A DNA stretch of 64,000 nt. It comes from Marinibactrum halimedae. Its GTDB lineage: Bacteria; Pseudomonadota; Gammaproteobacteria; Pseudomonadales; Cellvibrionaceae. Shown in pieces: positions 8,902 through 18,824 of this stretch. The notes beneath the pieces were generated by a model. That model did no database searches. It saw only the letters and a program-made list of their open reading frames with translations, and was not told where the DNA came from. Position numbers and translations under genes: made by a program. The stretch is from NCBI RefSeq assembly GCF_021234875.1, contig NZ_JAJQVM010000027.1:17797-81796 (forward strand), read 5' to 3'. Numbering within the stretch: the stretch's first letter is position 1; the number at the start of each line of letters is the position of its first letter.

Positions 8902-10419
8902 TTACTGAACCTCTAAAACACCCTCTTCAATTTTGGCTTTCCAGATTTGCGGCCCCGTTTGATGCACCGATTCACCGTTACTATCTACCGCCACTGTGAC
9001 CGGCATATCCTGAATATCAAACTCGTAAATGGCTTCCATTCCCAACTCTTCAAAAGCCAATACTTTTGAAGATTTGATGGCTTTAGAGACAAGATAAGCC
9101 GCACCGCCTACTGCCATTAAATACACTGCTTTACTGTCTTTAATCGCCTCAATCGCCGTTGGGCCACGCTCAGCCTTACCTACCATACCCAGTAGGCCGG
9201 TTTCTTCCAGCATGGTGCGCGTGAACTTATCCATACGAGTGGCCGTTGTTGGCCCTGCCGGCCCAACCACTTCACCCTCAATAGGGTCAACCGGCCCAAC
9301 GTAATAAATGAATCGATTGGCCATATCCACAGGTAACGATTCGCCCTTAGCGATCATATCGATCATACGCTTATGAGCCGCATCACGACCGGTCAACAAT
9401 TTTCCTGACAGTAATAACGTTTCGCCGGGTTTCCAATCACGAACATCCTCTGCGGTAACGTCATCCAAATTAACACGACGTGCATTACCCACTTCCCAAG
9501 TGACTTCCGGCCAATCTTCCAATTTTGGTGGTGTTTGTAAGGCAGGGCCGCTGCCGTCCAAGGTGAAATGCGCATGACGAGTTGCGGCGCAATTAGGGAT
9601 AATCGCAATCGCTTTATTCGCCGCGTGCGTGGGAAAATCTTTGACTTTTACATCTAACACCGTTGTTAAACCACCAAGCCCCTGAGCACCAATACCCAAC
9701 GCATTCACTTTCTCAAATAATTCTAAGCGCAACTCTTCCGCTCGATTACTGGCACCACGCTTTTGCAAATCTTGAATATCGATGGGGTCTAAGAGAGACT
9801 CCTTCGCCAAGAGCATGGCTTTTTCTGCTGTACCACCAATACCAATACCCAACATACCCGGTGGACACCAACCTGCTCCCATGGTGGGTACGACATTTAA
9901 CACCCAGTCGACAACCGAGTCAGAAGGATTAAGCATGGCAAACTTGGATTTCGCTTCCGAACCGCCCCCCTTTGCCGCCAAATGCACGTCAATTGTATTG
10001 CCCGGTACAATCTTATAGTTAATCACCGCCGGGGTATTATCGCCGGTGTTTTTACGTGCCCCATCTGGGTCAGCTAAAATCGAGGCTCGCAGGACATTAT
10101 CGGGGTGATTGTAAGCACGGCGAACCCCCTCATTAATGATGTCATCTAAGCTCATGTCTGCTTCGATTTTGACATCCATACCGACATGCACAAAAGCAGA
10201 GACAATACCGGTATCTTGGCAAATAGGACGATGCCCTTCTGCACACATACGAGAATTAATCAAGATTTGCGCCATCGCGTCTTTTGCTGCGGGATTGGCT
10301 TCCCGTTGATACGCCTCATGCACAGCGTCAATAAAATCTTTTGGATGATAGTAAGAGATAAATTGCAAAGCATCAGTGACGCTTTCAATGATGTCATCTT
10401 GGCGAATCACGGTTGTCAT
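8902..10419 (-). CDS. fum: fumarate hydratase, class I (iron-sulfur)
   Basis: The enzyme interconverts fumarate and malate in the TCA cycle using an oxygen-sensitive [4Fe-4S] cluster. The N-terminal half carries the class I motif CAEGHRPICQDTGIV (cysteines at 59 and 67), IGIGGTAEKAMLLAKESL and LGGLTTVLDVKVKDFPTH. The C-terminal swivelling domain contains GPTTATRMDKFT and ends near residue 505. That is the length of single-chain FumA/FumB enzymes, not the two-subunit form. A terminator follows it and no other TCA gene is adjacent. Class II FumC cannot be excluded elsewhere in the genome. Confidence 0.95.
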   Translation of the reverse strand: MTTVIRQDDIIESVTDALQFISYYHPKDFIDAVHEAYQREANPAAKDAMAQILINSRMCAEGHRPICQDTGIVSAFVHVGMDVKIEADMSLDDIINEGVRRAYNHPDNVLRASILADPDGARKNTGDNTPAVINYKIVPGNTIDVHLAAKGGGSEAKSKFAMLNPSDSVVDWVLNVVPTMGAGWCPPGMLGIGIGGTAEKAMLLAKESLLDPIDIQDLQKRGASNRAEELRLELFEKVNALGIGAQGLGGLTTVLDVKVKDFPTHAANKAIAIIPNCAATRHAHFTLDGSGPALQTPPKLEDWPEVTWEVGNARRVNLDDVTAEDVRDWKPGETLLLSGKLLTGRDAAHKRMIDMIAKGESLPVDMANRFIYYVGPVDPIEGEVVGPAGPTTATRMDKFTRTMLEETGLLGMVGKAERGPTAIEAIKDSKAVYLMAVGGAAYLVSKAIKSSKVLAFEELGMEAIYEFDIQDMPVTVAVDSNGESVHQTGPQIWKAKIEEGVLEVQ

Positions 10420-11015
10420 TACGTACGCCTCATTTCGTTATTTTAAATTCTGCTCACACCGGGGTCAGTCACTATTCTCTCAATGGGTCGAATAAAAAGA
10501 CTCATTTAAAGCCCACACTGCCCTACCGTACATGGACTATTCAGATATTACCTCACCGAATAAATACTCAGTACCAAACGCATTTTACACCATGTTTACG
10601 TGAAATACTCACAGGGATAGCTGTTATAGCCACTTCCCAATGCGTGATCATTTTTCAAACTAACCGAAGCACCTTAGCAAAACTCATCACAAAGACGGCG
10701 CTATACATCAACAGAATTAAAGGAAGAAAGGTTAGAACAGAAAAATTTAATAACAAAAGGAGGCATTCAAAAAAGTACATCAAGAAAAGTCATGAAAAAT
10801 AACCCTTAAATAATACTCACGACCTTTGTCTACTGTACGAAGAGCAACCGATTGTGTTTTTATTCATTAAAATGGTGAAATAGAAAAGTGATTCATTCGT
10901 ATTCTTCACTTTTTTCACGATACCGTTTTAGTAGGCAAATTACGCTGATATTTAGGTTTTTCGATACTTATTTTTCGACATTAACCAACGTTATTGGCTT
11001 GCTCGTCGTGATTTT
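10420..11015. other. gene-poor AT-rich intergenic region
   Basis: About 600 bp upstream of the divergent fumarase gene. The plus-strand open frame across 10413-10802 begins with TTG inside the fumarase start region, lacks a ribosome site and shows no recognisable protein features. I see no gene, repeat or RNA here. Confidence 0.5.
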
Positions 11016-11363
11016 ATGGCTAGACTAATCATTAATAAATTCACTCTAGGAGCCGTCTGTGAGTCTTTTTATCACAGTCTTTTCCAGGATGGGGCAATGA
11101 TTGCTTATCATCCCGTTGGCACCATCCCAATCTCCTCTGCCCGTCAGATTCTAATTTCGGGAAGAAAGGCATCCCTCTCTTTGATTTATCTCTCTCGAAT
11201 GCTTTTAAAAAATGCAGAAAAAAGACTGGAAATAAACACTTTTCTATCACCAAATTCACCGCCAGCGAGTGATGTAAAAGCTTATGTGTTAAACAACGAA
11301 ACCAATACTAAAGCCAACACCAAAACCAATAATAACCTTCACCAGGAAGGTGATTGTGTATAA
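11016..11363 (+). CDS. hypothetical protein, doubtful
   Basis: The frame is 115 codons from an ATG at 11016. I recognise no family. The first 75 residues are mixed hydrophobic and basic (SARQILISGRKASLSLIYLS), and the tail is an Asn/Thr/Lys repeat-like stretch (NETNTKANTKTNNN). No ribosome site precedes the ATG. The following Lar-like gene lies 53 bp downstream on the same strand, so it could be a leader gene of a two-gene unit, but chance is as likely. Confidence 0.3.
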   Translation: MARLIINKFTLGAVCESFYHSLFQDGAMIAYHPVGTIPISSARQILISGRKASLSLIYLSRMLLKNAEKRLEINTFLSPNSPPASDVKAYVLNNETNTKANTKTNNNLHQEGDCV

Positions 11364-11416
11364 AAAGGGTAATGTTAATCAGAAGAGTACGGTAATTTGA
11401 CCGTGGGAGTTCACTG

Positions 11417-11665
11417 ATGGCAACGTCGCTAGAGCCATGTCCGTTTTGTCAAAGTTCGCATTTACACATCTGCAATCACCTTATGACCTACTCTGTCAGC
11501 TGCCAATCCTGCCGCTGTCGTGGCCCACATCGATCAAATCTAAAAGCAGCACAATCAGAGTGGAATAAAACATCTTTGCTAATACGACAACATCAAACGA
11601 AAAACCCTATACCAGCAAACGAAGCGGACAGTATTTCACTCACCAACCGAGCGGCCTCACAATGA
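11417..11665 (+). CDS. Lar-like restriction-alleviation family zinc-ribbon protein
   Basis: This 82-residue protein follows the Lar pattern: LEPCPFC at the N-terminus, a second pair CQSCRCRGP, and a later A-x-S-E-W-N matching the family's EAIEAWN helix. Family members (phage and Rac-prophage Lar) reduce cleavage by type I restriction systems, probably by altering modification. The four cysteines should bind one zinc. GGGAG lies about 8 bases before the ATG. No phage genes are adjacent, so it may be a domesticated or stray mobile gene. A function in restriction is inferred from family resemblance only. Confidence 0.65.
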   Translation: MATSLEPCPFCQSSHLHICNHLMTYSVSCQSCRCRGPHRSNLKAAQSEWNKTSLLIRQHQTKNPIPANEADSISLTNRAASQ

Positions 11666-11737
11666 TAGAATATTGAGTACTACTGGAATCTAAAATGAAT
11701 ATGGCTTTGAACACCGGGTATTAGAAACTTCAAGGAG

Positions 11738-11793
11738 AGTAAACCACAGTAAACGCCTATATGATCAAAGCATCTACTATTTTGTGGTTTACT
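11738..11793 (+). terminator. 11-bp perfect inverted repeat, possible terminator
   Basis: AGTAAACCACA (11738-11748) pairs perfectly with TGTGGTTTACT (11783-11793) across a 34-base loop and is followed by TTTT. The long loop is unusual for a terminator, and a protein-binding palindrome is the alternative. Confidence 0.45.
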
Positions 11794-11880
11794 TTTCCGA
11801 ATTTGCTTCCCTTAAAAAGAAGGGGGAGAAGTTATAAAACAACAACATCGTAAGGTGTATTTATCTTTGTATTCAAGGGC

Positions 11881-11928
11881 GTATTGACGACCGTATTAAC
11901 AACGATATTGACCACAATATTTATACGA
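11881..11928. repeat. degenerate 12-bp tandem repeat
   Basis: Four successive 12-mers share a TATT core: GTATTGACGACC, GTATTAACAACG, ATATTGACCACA and ATATTTATACGA. Confidence 0.6.
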
Positions 11929-11965
11929 CCTTAGCAACGACGTTTGGGGGCCCATACATTCTCTT

Positions 11966-12754
11966 TTATGGCGTAGCAGGAGAACTGTTTCCACGCTGCT
12001 GTAATTCTAAAAGCTGGCGATTAATATTACGGCGGTAGGCATCGATCGACTCAATCGCATCCTCATTGCTCTGTACCCGAGACGATAAATTATCCACCTG
12101 TTTGAAAGAGCTTTTCAGGCTTGATTGCGCTGAAGATAATGATTTCACCTCAGACTGTAATGAATCCACAGAGGCCATTTTGGTATTAACAGACTGAGAT
12201 AACGAAGATACCGTCGCTTTCAGCTCAGACAGAGATGACTCCACTTTCGTTAATGATTGCTTTGCGCTGTTCGCGGTTGAAGCAGCAGATTTTGCCGCAG
12301 ACGCATTACTGGCAATGCCTTTTTTATTTACCTTACGGGTATCCCATAACTTACGAATTTCTGAATGTGCGAGTGCCAATTGTTCATTGGACTTTTTCAG
12401 ATTGGCTTGTAACGCCGTCACCGACTGGCTAGCTTCATCATCAGTGAGTGTGAGTTGTTGCTCTAAATCCGTAAGCCGTAGTTGAACACCTTGTAGAGCA
12501 ACTTGAGCTTGTGTGAGCTGCATAAATAAGAAGCCCGATAACCCAAGTGCCGCTACCGCCACCACAAACAACACCGGAGTCCATTTTGAACCAGAAGGCG
12601 CAGGGTCATAACTCACAGACCTTGGAGGCTGCTCAGCTCTACTGCTGCCCCCCTTTTTAGAGCCACTACTACGGTTCGCGGTAGATCGACGTAAAGGCTC
12701 TTCGCCTAAGTCATCGGTACTGATACCAGATAAGGTCGGTTCTTTACGAGCCAT
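11966..12754 (-). CDS. single-pass membrane protein with periplasmic coiled coil
   Basis: This 262-residue protein has a basic, Ser/Gly/Pro-rich cytoplasmic N-terminus (1-57), one membrane helix (about 60-79, PVLFVVAVAALGLSGFLF), and a long coiled coil from about 85 to 250 with Leu, Ala, Ser, Lys and Gln heptads (LTDLEQQLTLTDDEA, SLKSSFKQVDNLSSRVQ). No catalytic motif is present. The layout recalls envelope scaffolds such as HemX-like or TolA-like proteins, but I do not recognise a family. It is flanked by repeats and appears to be its own transcription unit. Confidence 0.75.
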   Translation of the reverse strand: MARKEPTLSGISTDDLGEEPLRRSTANRSSGSKKGGSSRAEQPPRSVSYDPAPSGSKWTPVLFVVAVAALGLSGFLFMQLTQAQVALQGVQLRLTDLEQQLTLTDDEASQSVTALQANLKKSNEQLALAHSEIRKLWDTRKVNKKGIASNASAAKSAASTANSAKQSLTKVESSLSELKATVSSLSQSVNTKMASVDSLQSEVKSLSSAQSSLKSSFKQVDNLSSRVQSNEDAIESIDAYRRNINRQLLELQQRGNSSPATP

Positions 12755-13103
12755 ACTTCCCTCTCAATGTCTTTTATATATCACGATTAACAACAATCTA
12801 ATACGACTAATCTAACCACACTAATCTCACAATAACTAATCTATCAACCGTTCAATGTGATCACACAGAACGTGATAACCCAATACAGTGCAAGAACAAA
12901 ATGTCATTGATACTAAAACATGGCATAACAAGCTAAGTAGAATAAGTCGCGTACATTATGCTGAGATTGCCTGACTTGGGTAAGCCCTAAACAGAAAAAA
13001 GGAGGCAATCGCCTCCTTTTATGGGTCTGATGTGACTATTCTGTGACCAATCTTTGGGTATCACAGAAGTCGGTGGTGTCGTTATCGCATCAATGGCCAA
13101 ATA
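12755..13103. other. intergenic region upstream of the coiled-coil gene
   Basis: About 350 bp. It holds three copies of ACTAATCT at 12806, 12820 and 12835 (spacing 14-15 bp), the palindrome TGTGATCACA at 12856-12865, and the sodB terminator. No gene is visible. Confidence 0.6.
12995..13020 (-). terminator. rho-independent terminator after sodB
   Basis: AAAAAAGGAGGC, loop AATC and GCCTCCTTTT form a perfect stem with A/T tails on both sides, about 85 bp past the sodB stop. Confidence 0.88.
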
Positions 13104-13685
13104 TTAAGCGAAATTAGCGTTCACAAAATCCCAGTTAACCAATGCCCAAAACGCCTTCATGTAATCAGGGCGTACATTACGATAATCGATGTAATAAGCA
13201 TGCTCCCACAAATCAACGGTCAAAATAGGAGTAATACCTTCGTCTGTTAGTGGCGTTGCCGCATTACTGGTGTTGACAATCGCAACGGAACCATCTGCTT
13301 CTTTAACAAGCCAAGTCCAAGAAGAACCGAAGTTGTTGATCGCAGACGTGGTAAATTCTTCTTTGAACTTTTCAAAAGAGCCAAAAGCGGCATTAATAGC
13401 CTCTGCAACCGGCCCAGTAGGTTCACCGCCACCATTTGGCTTCAAACAATTCCAGTAAAAAGTATGGTTCCAAATTTGTGCCGAATTATTAAATACACCA
13501 CCGGAAGAAGACTTCACCACTTCTTCTAAAGACTTACCTTCAAATTCAGTGCCCGGTACTAAACCATTCAATTTATCGACGTAAGTTTTATGATGCTTAC
13601 CGTAATGATATTCGAGGGTCTCTTGCGAGATGTGTGGCTCCAATGCATTCAGGGCGTAAGGCAGTTCAGGTAATTCAAAAGACAT
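13104..13685 (-). CDS. sodB: superoxide dismutase [Fe]
   Basis: The enzyme dismutates superoxide to oxygen and hydrogen peroxide in the cytoplasm. The metal ligands are visible as His27 (LEYHYGKHH), His74 (QIWNHTFYW), Asp158 and His162 ([12 protein letters not shown]). Gln70 just before IWNH is the residue placement typical of iron rather than manganese enzymes, and [16 protein letters not shown] is the FeSOD signature. The length of 193 residues is standard. GGAAGG lies a few bases upstream of the ATG. A strong terminator follows. No Fur box was recognised upstream. Confidence 0.96.
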   Translation of the reverse strand: MSFELPELPYALNALEPHISQETLEYHYGKHHKTYVDKLNGLVPGTEFEGKSLEEVVKSSSGGVFNNSAQIWNHTFYWNCLKPNGGGEPTGPVAEAINAAFGSFEKFKEEFTTSAINNFGSSWTWLVKEADGSVAIVNTSNAATPLTDEGITPILTVDLWEHAYYIDYRNVRPDYMKAFWALVNWDFVNANFA

Positions 13686-13922
13686 ATGTCACCTTCCTTA
13701 TCAGTTAATGGCCAATGTTAGTAATACGGTTGTTAGTGCGATCATTAATACGATCTTTTACACACTATCTTTTCAAACTATTTTTCGAATTGCTTTCTAA
13801 GGGAAATTTCTAAAGACAGCTCTTAAGAATAGCTTCTACGGATTATTTGACAGATAGGTTTAGAGGAAAAACCCATTTAATTCATCAAATTTTTCAGGGC
13901 TTTTACACCGCCAATACAAAAA

Positions 13923-13942
13923 CGGCTCGCAAATGCGAGCCG
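13923..13942 (-). terminator. rho-independent terminator after groEL
   Basis: CGGCTCGC, loop AAAT and GCGAGCCG form an 8-bp perfect stem. On the minus strand it is followed by a T run, 18 bp beyond the groEL stop. Confidence 0.9.
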
Positions 13943-13959
13943 CTTAGCAAAGGTTGGGC

Positions 13960-15636
<1,677 letters not shown>

Positions 15637-15669
15637 TCAGTTCAAACACTAGGTTGAGAAAAGGGAGGC

Positions 15670-15960
15670 TTATACCACAACAGCTTTGATGTCTGATTCA
15701 GACAAAATCAGAAGCTCTTCGCCATCAACGTCGATAGTGTCGCTGCCTGCGTATTTACCGAATACAACAGTGTCACCAACTTTTACGTCTACTGGGCGAA
15801 CCTCACCATTGTCCAAAATGCGACCGTTACCAACAGCCAATACTTCACCTTGATTTGGCTTATCAGTGGCGGAACCGGGTAGGACGATACCTGCGGCGGT
15901 CGTTTTTTCTTCTTCCTTACGGCGAACCACAACACGATCGTGTAAAGGACGAATATTCAT
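15670..15960 (-). CDS. groES: co-chaperonin GroES (Cpn10)
   Basis: GroES caps the GroEL chamber as a heptamer. The 96-residue protein begins [18 protein letters not shown], contains the mobile loop [16 protein letters not shown] and ends with [25 protein letters not shown] precedes the ATG at a good distance. It is the first gene of the groES-groEL operon, downstream of a sigma-32 type promoter in the fxsA-groES gap. Confidence 0.99.
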   Translation of the reverse strand: MNIRPLHDRVVVRRKEEEKTTAAGIVLPGSATDKPNQGEVLAVGNGRILDNGEVRPVDVKVGDTVVFGKYAGSDTIDVDGEELLILSESDIKAVVV

Positions 15961-16164
15961 CGTTTTCTTCTCCTAGAAGTAAGATACTAACCCGACTAAC
16001 GGATTTTATTATGAATTACATTACGCGCTGCCAAACTCGACTTTACATGTCACGTTTAACAGCAATAATTGTTCGGTTACCGCTTATCTACACGGTATTA
16101 CCCAATGCCCAACAACAGCTTCTTTTAACAGTTCTATCGATGGTCAAATATCAAGTGTTTTGTG

Positions 16165-16193
16165 AAATGGGGATCGAAAATTCCCTTTTCAAC
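16165..16193 (-). promoter_or_regulatory. sigma-32 (heat-shock) promoter of groESL
   Basis: On the minus strand the sequence reads GTTGAAA (16187-16193), a 14-base spacer, then CCCCATTT (16165-16172). This closely matches the sigma-32 consensus (CTTGAAA, 13-15 bp, CCCCATnT). It lies about 205 bp upstream of groES. No CIRCE inverted repeat was found, so control is likely positive through RpoH. Confidence 0.85.
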
Positions 16194-16210
16194 ACTCAAA
16201 TTCAAAAAAA

Positions 16211-16777
16211 TTAGCTTTTTTTATGAGGGGGTGGGGTATCAGAATCCTCATGCCCCGTAAGTGACTTTGGTGCCATGGGAGCTTCCTCTTCACACTCACC
16301 ATCAATCGTCGTTCCGCCTTTCTCCGCCCCATGCTGAAAGCCTGTTTTCGCTTCAAAATCCGTCTGAAAAAATGACGATTCCCCTTGAAAGGTACGACGA
16401 CCAAAAGCACCACTTTGTTGAAAACGCTGAATTTTTCCACGCAATAACCATTTGGCTAATCGCACCCGTAACCCCGGAATCAAAAATAAAACCCCTACCG
16501 CATCACTGACAAAACCAGGGATCAACAATAAGACTCCCGCAATAGCCAAGCTGATGGCACCGATGATTTCGACCCCTGGCAGTTCATTGGCCTGCATTCG
16601 TTCACGCAAGGTAGCCAATGTTTTTAAACCTTGCATTCTCACAAGGTGGATACCGGCAAATGCCGTAAAAATACTCAGCCCAATGGCAGATAAAACACCA
16701 ATCTGAGTACCCACTTTGACCAGCACCCAAAACTCAATGAGAATTCCGCTTAGCAATAAAAGAAGAAAGTAACGCAT
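16211..16777 (-). CDS. fxsA: FxsA family membrane protein
   Basis: FxsA proteins are small inner-membrane proteins; the E. coli one relieves F-exclusion of phage T7 when overproduced. The family core is residues 1-120: MRYFLLLLLSGILIEFWVLVKVG, the loop containing MQGLKTL, and two further hydrophobic segments around LAIAGVLLLIPGFVSDAVGVLFLIPGLR. A long hydrophilic tail (120-188) carries Phe/Gln-rich and His/Pro-rich segments. It lies directly upstream of groES on the same strand; fxsA also sits close to groESL in E. coli. The groESL heat-shock promoter is in the gap after its stop. Confidence 0.93.
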   Translation of the reverse strand: MRYFLLLLLSGILIEFWVLVKVGTQIGVLSAIGLSIFTAFAGIHLVRMQGLKTLATLRERMQANELPGVEIIGAISLAIAGVLLLIPGFVSDAVGVLFLIPGLRVRLAKWLLRGKIQRFQQSGAFGRRTFQGESSFFQTDFEAKTGFQHGAEKGGTTIDGECEEEAPMAPKSLTGHEDSDTPPPHKKS

Positions 16778-16964
16778 GTTATATATTCGAAATAGCTTCC
16801 GAGATAATTCAATCGGTTGTCGCCTAAATTTTCATTTTAGACTGACGGTAAATTTTAGACAGAGGCTGAATTTCAGACAGCGCTAAAAAGTTGCACTAAA
16901 GTTGATTCAGCCTGCGTGCCAAATAAGAAGGTGGGGGCAAATTGAAGGAAAGCAAATAATAAAC

Positions 16965-16996
16965 AAAAGGCCCCAAGATGAATCAAGGGGCCTTTT
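16965..16996 (-). terminator. terminator after the xylosidase gene
   Basis: AAAAGGCCCC (16965-16974), a 12-base loop and GGGGCCTTTT (16987-16996) form a perfect 10-bp stem flanked by A and T tracts, so it works in both directions. Confidence 0.85.
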
Positions 16997-17023
16997 TAGA
17001 GAAGATGAAAGAATAAAGCCGAT

Positions 17024-17053
17024 ACCGACTCTACCACTACCGACTCTACCACT
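17024..17053. repeat. 15-bp tandem duplication across the xylosidase stop codon
   Basis: ACCGACTCTACCACT occurs twice without mismatch at 17024-17038 and 17039-17053. The second copy overlaps the stop and last two codons of the GH43 gene. Confidence 0.95.
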
Positions 17054-18656
17054 CGATATATTCAAAGAAATCAAAGTCAGCATGCAAACCGGTGCCAGCA
17101 ACATCCTGGCAACACATACCAACAAAAGCACCGGTAAAGTTTGCACCTTCGCCCTTACCGGCTTCGTCACTCAATAAGCTGTAATCTTGTGTGACTGGGA
17201 AAAGATGCCAATCGGTACCATCCAAAGACCAAGAGAACTGCAATTTGTCAAAATCCACTGCGGCTCGTAAATAAACCGGGACGTTATCCGGCAATTTAAT
17301 CCCCTGCTCAAGCCCAAAAGTAAGCATCCAGCTTTGGTCACCCACACAAGACATCACATTCAATACCTTGCCTAACGTTTCATCACGGGAAATGTAAAGG
17401 TAATGGAATTTATGAGTGTTGTAGTAACAAACCAAGCCCCCCATTTGCTGAAAATGTTCAGGCTCAAACTCCACTTGGGTGGAAGCAGTAAAACAAAACG
17501 CCTGCTGACGTCGAGCAATCAAGGCTTGCTTATACCAACTGCCTATGGATTCGCGACCATACAAACGCAAAAAACCTGCACGGTCTGTTAAGCTCATGAA
17601 AACGGAAGGGTCCGGCACACGTAGCCACTGAAACTCATCCGGTAGCGCTGTCTCATCAAAGTCATGACGTGCGTAAGCCTTGGATGGCATCTCCGGTGGC
17701 AAATCGGCGATGGCAATTTCCGCTTTGGGAATGCAATCGCCATCTATCGGCCATAGCCAATCGTCCTCACGCCACTCCATTTTTTGAATGGCTGTCTCGC
17801 GCCCCATTGGGCTACGGGCAGCCTTTCCGCCCCATAAAGACAATGGGCGACTACATAAATGCACGTGATACACCTCACCCGATTGCGTTTCAACAAAATC
17901 ACCATGACCTGCACGCTGAATTTTGTTATCCGGGGTGTCTTTCGCTGTAATGATGTGCTTGATGGGGTGAAGCTCATAGGGCCCAGTCAGGGATTTGGAA
18001 CGCGCCATCGTCACCGCATGATTGTAACCGGTTCCACCTTCTGCCGTAATAAGGTAGTAGTACCCATTGCGCTTATACAAGTGTGGCCCTTCGGTAAAAC
18101 TCAGATCTGAACCTGGAAAAATAGAGTGAACCGGTCCCATCAGCTTTTTTTGCTCAGGGCAATATTCTTGCAGGTCGATGCCTTTAAAAAAGGTCGGCCC
18201 CGGACGACGGTGATCCCACACCATATTGACATACCATTTACGGCCATCATCATCATGAAATAAAGACGGGTCAAAACCGCTGCTATTCATGTACACCGGT
18301 GAAGACCAGTCGCCATCAATAGTGGCACAGGTAGTCACATAGTTATGAGTGTCTTTGTAATTTCCATCAAAACGTTTAACGTCGGTGTAGACCAGATAAA
18401 ACAAACCCTCGTTATAGGTCAAGCACGGTGCCCACACACCACATGAATCTGGCTCGCCCGTCATATCCAATAAATCTGGTCGATTCAATGGACGAGCGAC
18501 TAATCGCCAGTTCTTTAAATCACGAGAGTGGTGTATTTGAACACCTGGATACCATTCAAACGTGGAGGTCGCAATATAGTAGTCATCGCCCACACGGCAG
18601 ATGGAAGGGTCGGGGTTAAAACCCGGTAAAATTGGATTGGAAATTACATCAGTCAT
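17046..18656 (-). CDS. xynB: glycoside hydrolase family 43 beta-xylosidase
   Basis: The enzyme releases xylose from short xylo-oligosaccharides by inversion. The N-terminal five-bladed propeller begins ISNPILPGFNPDPSIC, with the general base at Asp16, the pKa-modulating Asp129 in GFDPSLF, and the general acid Glu189 in FTEGPHLY. A C-terminal beta-sandwich (about 330-536) contains the aromatic GLVCYYNTHKFHYLYIS stretch, as in the GH43 subfamily 11 xylosidases. There is no signal peptide, so it acts in the cytoplasm on imported oligosaccharides. That fits the adjacent GPH transporter, 168 bp upstream on the same strand. Secondary arabinofuranosidase activity is possible. Confidence 0.93.
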   Translation of the reverse strand: MTDVISNPILPGFNPDPSICRVGDDYYIATSTFEWYPGVQIHHSRDLKNWRLVARPLNRPDLLDMTGEPDSCGVWAPCLTYNEGLFYLVYTDVKRFDGNYKDTHNYVTTCATIDGDWSSPVYMNSSGFDPSLFHDDDGRKWYVNMVWDHRRPGPTFFKGIDLQEYCPEQKKLMGPVHSIFPGSDLSFTEGPHLYKRNGYYYLITAEGGTGYNHAVTMARSKSLTGPYELHPIKHIITAKDTPDNKIQRAGHGDFVETQSGEVYHVHLCSRPLSLWGGKAARSPMGRETAIQKMEWREDDWLWPIDGDCIPKAEIAIADLPPEMPSKAYARHDFDETALPDEFQWLRVPDPSVFMSLTDRAGFLRLYGRESIGSWYKQALIARRQQAFCFTASTQVEFEPEHFQQMGGLVCYYNTHKFHYLYISRDETLGKVLNVMSCVGDQSWMLTFGLEQGIKLPDNVPVYLRAAVDFDKLQFSWSLDGTDWHLFPVTQDYSLLSDEAGKGEGANFTGAFVGMCCQDVAGTGLHADFDFFEYIEW

Positions 18657-18694
18657 TGTTAAGACACCAAACGTCTAATTTTTCTTCTATTGAA

Positions 18695-18721
18695 AGGTCG
18701 TACGGAATATCAGTACGACCT
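18695..18721. promoter_or_regulatory. 9-bp perfect hairpin between transporter and xylosidase genes
   Basis: AGGTCGTAC and GTACGACCT pair perfectly around a 9-base loop. There is no U-tract, so it is more likely an intercistronic RNA structure that tunes relative expression than a terminator. Confidence 0.55.
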
Positions 18722-18824
18722 ACAGAGATAGGATTTACCTGAAATGACAGAAATCTAATACTGTGTGTTCCAATCACTTCAGTATCTAACGATTCCACCA
18801 CCTAACTAAGCACCCCAAATTGGG

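Larger units (their letters stand above)
11666..11965. other. intergenic region with inverted repeat and degenerate 12-bp repeat
   Basis: Three hundred bases between convergent genes. It holds an 11-bp inverted repeat (11738-11793) and a degenerate 12-bp tandem array (11881-11928). No gene is supported. Confidence 0.6.

Noticed and set aside
10413..10802. 129-codon plus-strand frame upstream of fumarase
   Set aside because: It starts with TTG within the fumarase start, has no ribosome site and its product is Thr/Arg/Lys-rich without any motif.
12856..12865. TGTGATCACA as a CRP site
   Set aside because: A CRP site needs a 6-bp spacer between TGTGA and TCACA; here there is none, so it is only a palindrome.
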